Under the pieces are notes generated by a model. The model worked only from the letters and a program-made list of their open reading frames with translations, searched no databases and was not told where the DNA came from. Shown one piece after another: positions 60,481 to 64,000 of a stretch of 64,000 nt of DNA. The translations under genes and the position numbers were made by a program. This DNA is from Toxotes chatareus (lineage: Eukaryota > Chordata > Actinopteri > Toxotidae). The DNA is taken from contig CM028888.1 of the NCBI GenBank assembly GCA_016801885.1, positions 12,943,170 through 13,007,169 of the forward strand, read 5' to 3'. The first letter of the stretch is position 1; each line of letters opens with the position of its first letter.

Positions 60481-60550
60481 ATGCTGCATGTCATACCCCT
60501 CTGTCCCCATGTTTGCTGTTTGCCTACAAACTGTCGACTTTCCAATATGG

Positions 60551-60584
60551 ACAAAAAACAAACAAGCAAACAAACAAACAAACC
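60551..60584. repeat. (CAAA)n microsatellite
   Basis: Tandem CAAA units with one G substitution. Confidence 0.92.
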
Positions 60585-61353
60585 AACCTTTTATCTAGCT
60601 TTTCTTGTAAAATTCTAATTGTAAAATTAACTGTGCTAAAACTGTTGTTACGTGTCGCCCTGGTGGACTGTTGGTTAAGATGCACAGGCTAACATTTAAA
60701 CACAATGTCCATATACAAATAGCCAAAAATATTATCACAATAGTGGTCCATATTGACCAATTTTATCTAATTTTTGATACATACATACCATTACTGGGGA
60801 ATAAAATGAATTCAGCATGTTTGTTAGATCTCAGTTTGTTTTGGTGAGTAACACTGACTATAAACATAACTTGTTTGTTTACAAGAAAACTCCACAGGGT
60901 ACCTTTTAATTTGAAGTTCAAGGGGTATATTCAGTTTAGGACTGAATCCTAAATAAATCAGATGAAGCTTTTTCATAGTTTTAAACTATCAGTTATTTTT
61001 GAATCAGTGACTTGATGCAGGATTTTCACCTCAACAGAGCAACAGTAGCAATGCTTTTAAATGAACGTCACACAGAAGACGAACATGTTATGCTGCACGT
61101 ATTGGCTGATGCACTCTGGCACTGGCTGTTGTATTTATTTTGGCCCAACATGTGTCAGCTACACAGGCCTTCTGCTGCATCCAAGTAGGGTGACTGTGCA
61201 AATGAGGGTTGACCCAGATGCAGAATAGACACATTTATCATAAATTACTTATCAGTTTATCATCATTTCTGTGGGAATTATTATTGTGATTATTATCAAG
61301 GTTTTTTTTTTTTTTTTAATCACCAATTCCTAGATACCCTGGGAAACCAAACG

Positions 61354-61870
61354 TTTTGGGAAATACACTTTTTCTCTGGTGGTAAGTTAGAGAAGACGAG
61401 TCTGTCATGCCTGTCCGTTAAGTATGAAGCTATGGACAGGAGCTGGCTATCAAGAGCAGCTAACAAAAACTGTAAATACAACAGTTTGCCATTTTATTAG
61501 GGGGTTATGTATCTGACTACATCTTGGATTTGAGCTGTTGCCAGGCAACCAGTCAAAGACTTGAGAAAGCTGCTATGCCTGGACAAAAAACAGTCTGACA
61601 AATAACCCTTATAAAACAGCAAATGGTCATTTTTACACGTCTGTTATTTTACGGATTAAAGAAACGAGATATAACGTGTTAGTTATCGAGCTGAATTCTG
61701 TTACCATTTGACAAAGCCGGGCTAGCTGTGTCCCCCTGGTTTCCATTCTTTGTGCTAAGCTAACTGGCTACTAGTACATCATTATATTTCATGAAAAGAT
61801 ATGAGAGTGCTATTGATCCTCTTTTCTAACTCTCTGCCAGAGAGCAAGTAAGTGTATTTCCCAAAAGGTC
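61354..61870. mobile_element. non-autonomous DNA element with long inverted ends
   Basis: The left end TTTTGGGAAATACACTTTTT followed by AAGTTAGAGAAGA is repeated in inverse at 61822-61868 (reverse complement TTTTGGGAAATACACTTACT, then GAGAGTTAGAAAAGAG). The interior on the minus strand has TTAGCTTAGCAC, GAAACCAGGGGGACACAGCT, TAACACGTTATATCTCGTTT, strings I recognise from a very common repeat of spiny-rayed fishes. No ORF of note. Confidence 0.75.
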
Positions 61871-62481
61871 AAACTATTTCTATGAGTCCCATCCATAACT
61901 GAACCACTTCTCAACTTTAAATGAAAGTCCAAGTTTTAATATGGGGTATTTTTTTTGTTGACAATTTTCTGTATTTAATGTTGGATTGAATTTTAAATGA
62001 AGCAACATAGAAGCTGTATTTACATTAGAAAACAAGACATACAGAAATGAGAGCAAGGAGGGAGCAGAATACATCAAGAAGCAGATTTTGAGTCTGACTC
62101 TGAAAACTGTGATGGGTTTTCACTCCCTGATATTAAAAAACCAAAGTGTAGCTGGCAAAAAGATTTTTGAAAAGGAACATTAAGTTAGGAAGTGCTTATC
62201 ACTTTCATTTTAAATTGAAGATTCATAATTTAATTCACTACTTTCCAGTTAAATAAATCTGAATGGGCTAAATTTTACACAACCACACCAGGTTTCTGGA
62301 AAAACTGCTACGTGCAAAAGAACCAAGGCATGTACTTTCTTTTTTAAGCAACTGTAGTTATTGTATTTGAAGATGGGTATGGGAGAGTCTGAGACAAAAC
62401 TAATATGAGAACTCTTGCTAAGTGACATGTCCTGAAAGGTCAAGTAGTATTATCTGCTCGCATCTGCCGCAGCAGCATTAC

Positions 62482-62685
62482 CCAGGTTCACAGTGAGTTT
62501 CACTCTGCCTCCGTCCAGCTCTAAACGCAGGGTGTCTGCTGACTGCTGAGAGGTGGTGGCCATCAGCAACCCAAAGGCCCTCTGGGACATGAAGCGCAGG
62601 GACACATCCTCAGCCTCTGTGTGGAGCGTCCTTGGCAGCACCACCTTTAGATACATGCTGCCGTCATAGCTCACAGTGGTGGCTT
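62482..62685 (-). CDS. nrxn2: neurexin-2 alpha exon: start of LNS4
   Basis: 204-nt exon. The acceptor TCCACAG ends at 62686 and the donor GTAATG starts at 62481. It opens [18 protein letters not shown] after joining one base from the EGF-B exon. It continues through [18 protein letters not shown] and [19 protein letters not shown], the first beta-strands of LNS4. It ends one base into a codon, exactly at alternative splice site 3. The following 27-nt microexon can be included or skipped without changing frame: Asp is formed if included, Gly if skipped. No stop or frameshift is present. Alpha-specific. Confidence 0.96.
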
Positions 62686-63559
62686 CTGTGGATTTCAGGA
62701 ACATGAAGCATTAGTGGACAATGAACCCTAGCGGGAATCAAAACTCTAAAATAAAAAAATAAAAAAAACAAATTTATGGAAAGAAACCTGAATTCTGTTT
62801 AAGCTTATCTCAGGTACACCATGATATAATTTTAGATTGCAGTTTTCATCAGTCGCACCAGATGGCAGAAACAGCCTGGAGCATACGAAGACAGCAGCGA
62901 GCTTGCAGCAGCAATCAAATGTCTGAAGGATTTATACCCATCACAGTGCAATACAAAAGGGATTTTCTTATATCCCTCATACTATTAGCTGCCAATGGAT
63001 CTGCGTAATTTGGCCTCTCTGTGAGAAAATCATCTGCATGGTAAATGCTGAGTGATTCAGGCCGAATTACGCTGCCGAAGCAGCACAGCATTTCTAATGA
63101 AACACACATAACACTGGCAACCTCATGATACTGACACTTCGTTACTGAATCACTGTAACGTAGGAAAATACTGTAATTTCCTTTTGAATGGCTTAAATGA
63201 GAAACAACTGAATTTTCTATAGTCCATTCATTGTCACCTGGACTCCTTTGTGGATGTAGAGTGGTTATTTTGAGCTGAGGGCATGGCTCTCATTTGACTT
63301 GCTGTGACATTATACAGCATATAGATGATCAGACTGCATTTGCTAATGAAATGATTATATGGAGGCTTGAGCATTAAGGTATGTTAATGAATTTTCTTTG
63401 TGTCAAATTTTTTTTTTCATCTATGCAGGCACTTTAAGGCCACTATGCAGCTGAGCTGATAAATAAAATACTGGCCGAAGTGTGTTAAAAGCTTTGCAGC
63501 AGCAAATTTAAGATCACGTATCCTCCGCATCCACTACCACCCTGCTCAGAAACCCTTAC
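62686..63559 (-). other. intron between EGF-B and LNS4 exons
   Basis: 874-nt intron with canonical ends. It has an A-rich stretch near 62755-62770, and nothing else was recognised. Confidence 0.9.
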
Positions 63560-63943
63560 CCTTTTCACAGCTGCGACCTAGGTAGCCAGTACCGTTGCAG
63601 TCACAAATGTGGCGGTTCCAGCCTTCCCTGCAGAGTCCACCGTTGGCGCATGTGTCTCTAGTACACCTGATATGAGTCTCTCTGGTGCAGAAGTTGCTGA
63701 CACCTGTGGCGCTCTGAACCTCCGCCAGCCTCCACAAGTTACGGCTCTGTCCGTCAATGAAGAGGTCCCTCACACAGCCCACGTAGCCAAGGCTGAGGGA
63801 GGCTGTCCACACCTCAGGGGGGAACATGACGGCTTGGTGATCCTCAGGTAAACCTCCAAGATACATGTCGCCGTCTAGGTCAAGGATCTCACTGCCTTCA
63901 TTAGCAGAAAAGGGGATGCTCTGGCTGTTCACAGAGATGAAGC
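63560..63943 (-). CDS. nrxn2: neurexin-2 alpha exon: end of LNS3 + EGF-B
   Basis: 384-nt exon with acceptor CCTACAG at 63944 and donor GTAAGG at 63559, entering with a split codon and leaving after one base. It reads [12 protein letters not shown]..., then [35 protein letters not shown] and an EGF repeat. The first part is the C-terminal half of a laminin-G/LNS domain, including the conserved cysteine of GYVGC. The EGF repeat has its six cysteines in IRC, DTC, GLC, HIC, DC and RSC, and ends [10 protein letters not shown]. In neurexin-alpha this is the LNS3/EGF-B hinge between the second and third LNS-EGF-LNS modules. The exon belongs to alpha transcripts only. Residue content and length match the vertebrate family, with no disruption seen. 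Confidence 0.96.
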
Positions 63944-64000
63944 CTGTAGGGCAGACATTAACAGTGAGTCAACTTGGACTTATACAATGTTTTTGTTGCA

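Larger units (their letters stand above)
58215..62481 (-). other. intron upstream of the SS3 microexon
   Basis: 4,267-nt intron, rich in simple sequence and mobile DNA: two inverted-repeat elements (59609-59867, 61354-61870), a 139-nt purine tract (CT-rich in the transcript), GT and CAAA microsatellites. No further exon was recognised. Confidence 0.85.
795..63943 (-). other. nrxn2: nrxn2 gene, 3'-central portion (alpha and beta transcripts)
   Basis: Gene-level span of twelve coding exons on the minus strand. Together they encode, in order, the end of LNS3, EGF-B, LNS4, LNS5, EGF-C and most of LNS6 of a neurexin, with a separate beta-specific first exon. Neurexins are presynaptic single-pass adhesion proteins that bind neuroligins, LRRTMs, cerebellins and dystroglycan. 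All exon edges were placed by GT-AG sites and by codon phase, and each junction keeps the neurexin reading frame. The neurexin-2 assignment rests on recalled vertebrate NRXN2-specific strings ([29 protein letters not shown]). The gene continues past both window ends: upstream alpha exons beyond 64000, and the stalk, transmembrane and C-terminal exons below base 1. The a/b paralogue is undetermined. Confidence 0.96.

Overview
This is vertebrate, most probably ray-finned (teleost) fish, genomic DNA. It is AT-rich, intron-dominated and full of short ORFs with no coding character. Its repeats are typical of fish: tRNA-derived SINEs, an L2-type LINE, a Tc1-like relic, MITEs and a solo LTR. The only host gene I can support is on the minus strand, and it is the 3' half of a neurexin. 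The translated exons match neurexin-2 best: [16 protein letters not shown] in LNS6, [17 protein letters not shown] in LNS5, and RVSSSLSTTHHVHHFH in the beta-specific exon. I therefore call it nrxn2. I cannot tell whether it is the teleost a or b paralogue.

Layout, read 5'->3' on the minus strand (high to low coordinates). 63943-63560 holds the end of LNS3 plus EGF-B. 62685-62482 starts LNS4. 58214-58188 is a 27-nt microexon (splice site 3). 53764-53645 continues LNS4. 53554-53173 is the LNS4/LNS5 junction. 52119-51929 and 51639-51466 finish LNS5. 50497-50378 is EGF-C. A ~39.9-kb intron follows, and inside it the beta-neurexin first exon (coding 21167-20978) starts an independent transcript. 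Both forms then share 10479-10298 and 3925-3754 (LNS6) and the 90-nt alternative splice-site-4 exon 884-795. The remaining LNS6, stalk, transmembrane and cytoplasmic exons lie beyond base 1, and the upstream alpha exons lie beyond base 64000. Every junction is GT-AG, and all codon phases join in frame.

One locus therefore gives a long alpha form reading through from the right and a short beta form starting at ~21.2 kb. The alpha EGF-C exon and the beta exon both end in phase 1. They splice to the same LNS6 exon, giving Pro in alpha and Ala in beta. Two alternative cassettes (SS3 microexon, SS4 exon) are present with recognisable regulatory surroundings: CU-rich tract at SS3, and a cluster of UUAA motifs just downstream of SS4.

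The rest is intronic. Notable tenants are three related SINE insertions with clean target duplications (two carry internal deletions), an L2 remnant that has lost its reverse transcriptase, a Tc1 relic, two elements with terminal inverted repeats near 59.7 and 61.6 kb, a probable solo LTR at 27.1-27.5 kb, several strong palindromes, and a CpG- and purine-enriched stretch upstream of the beta exon that is the best candidate for its promoter. No CRISPR, operon or bacterial feature is present.
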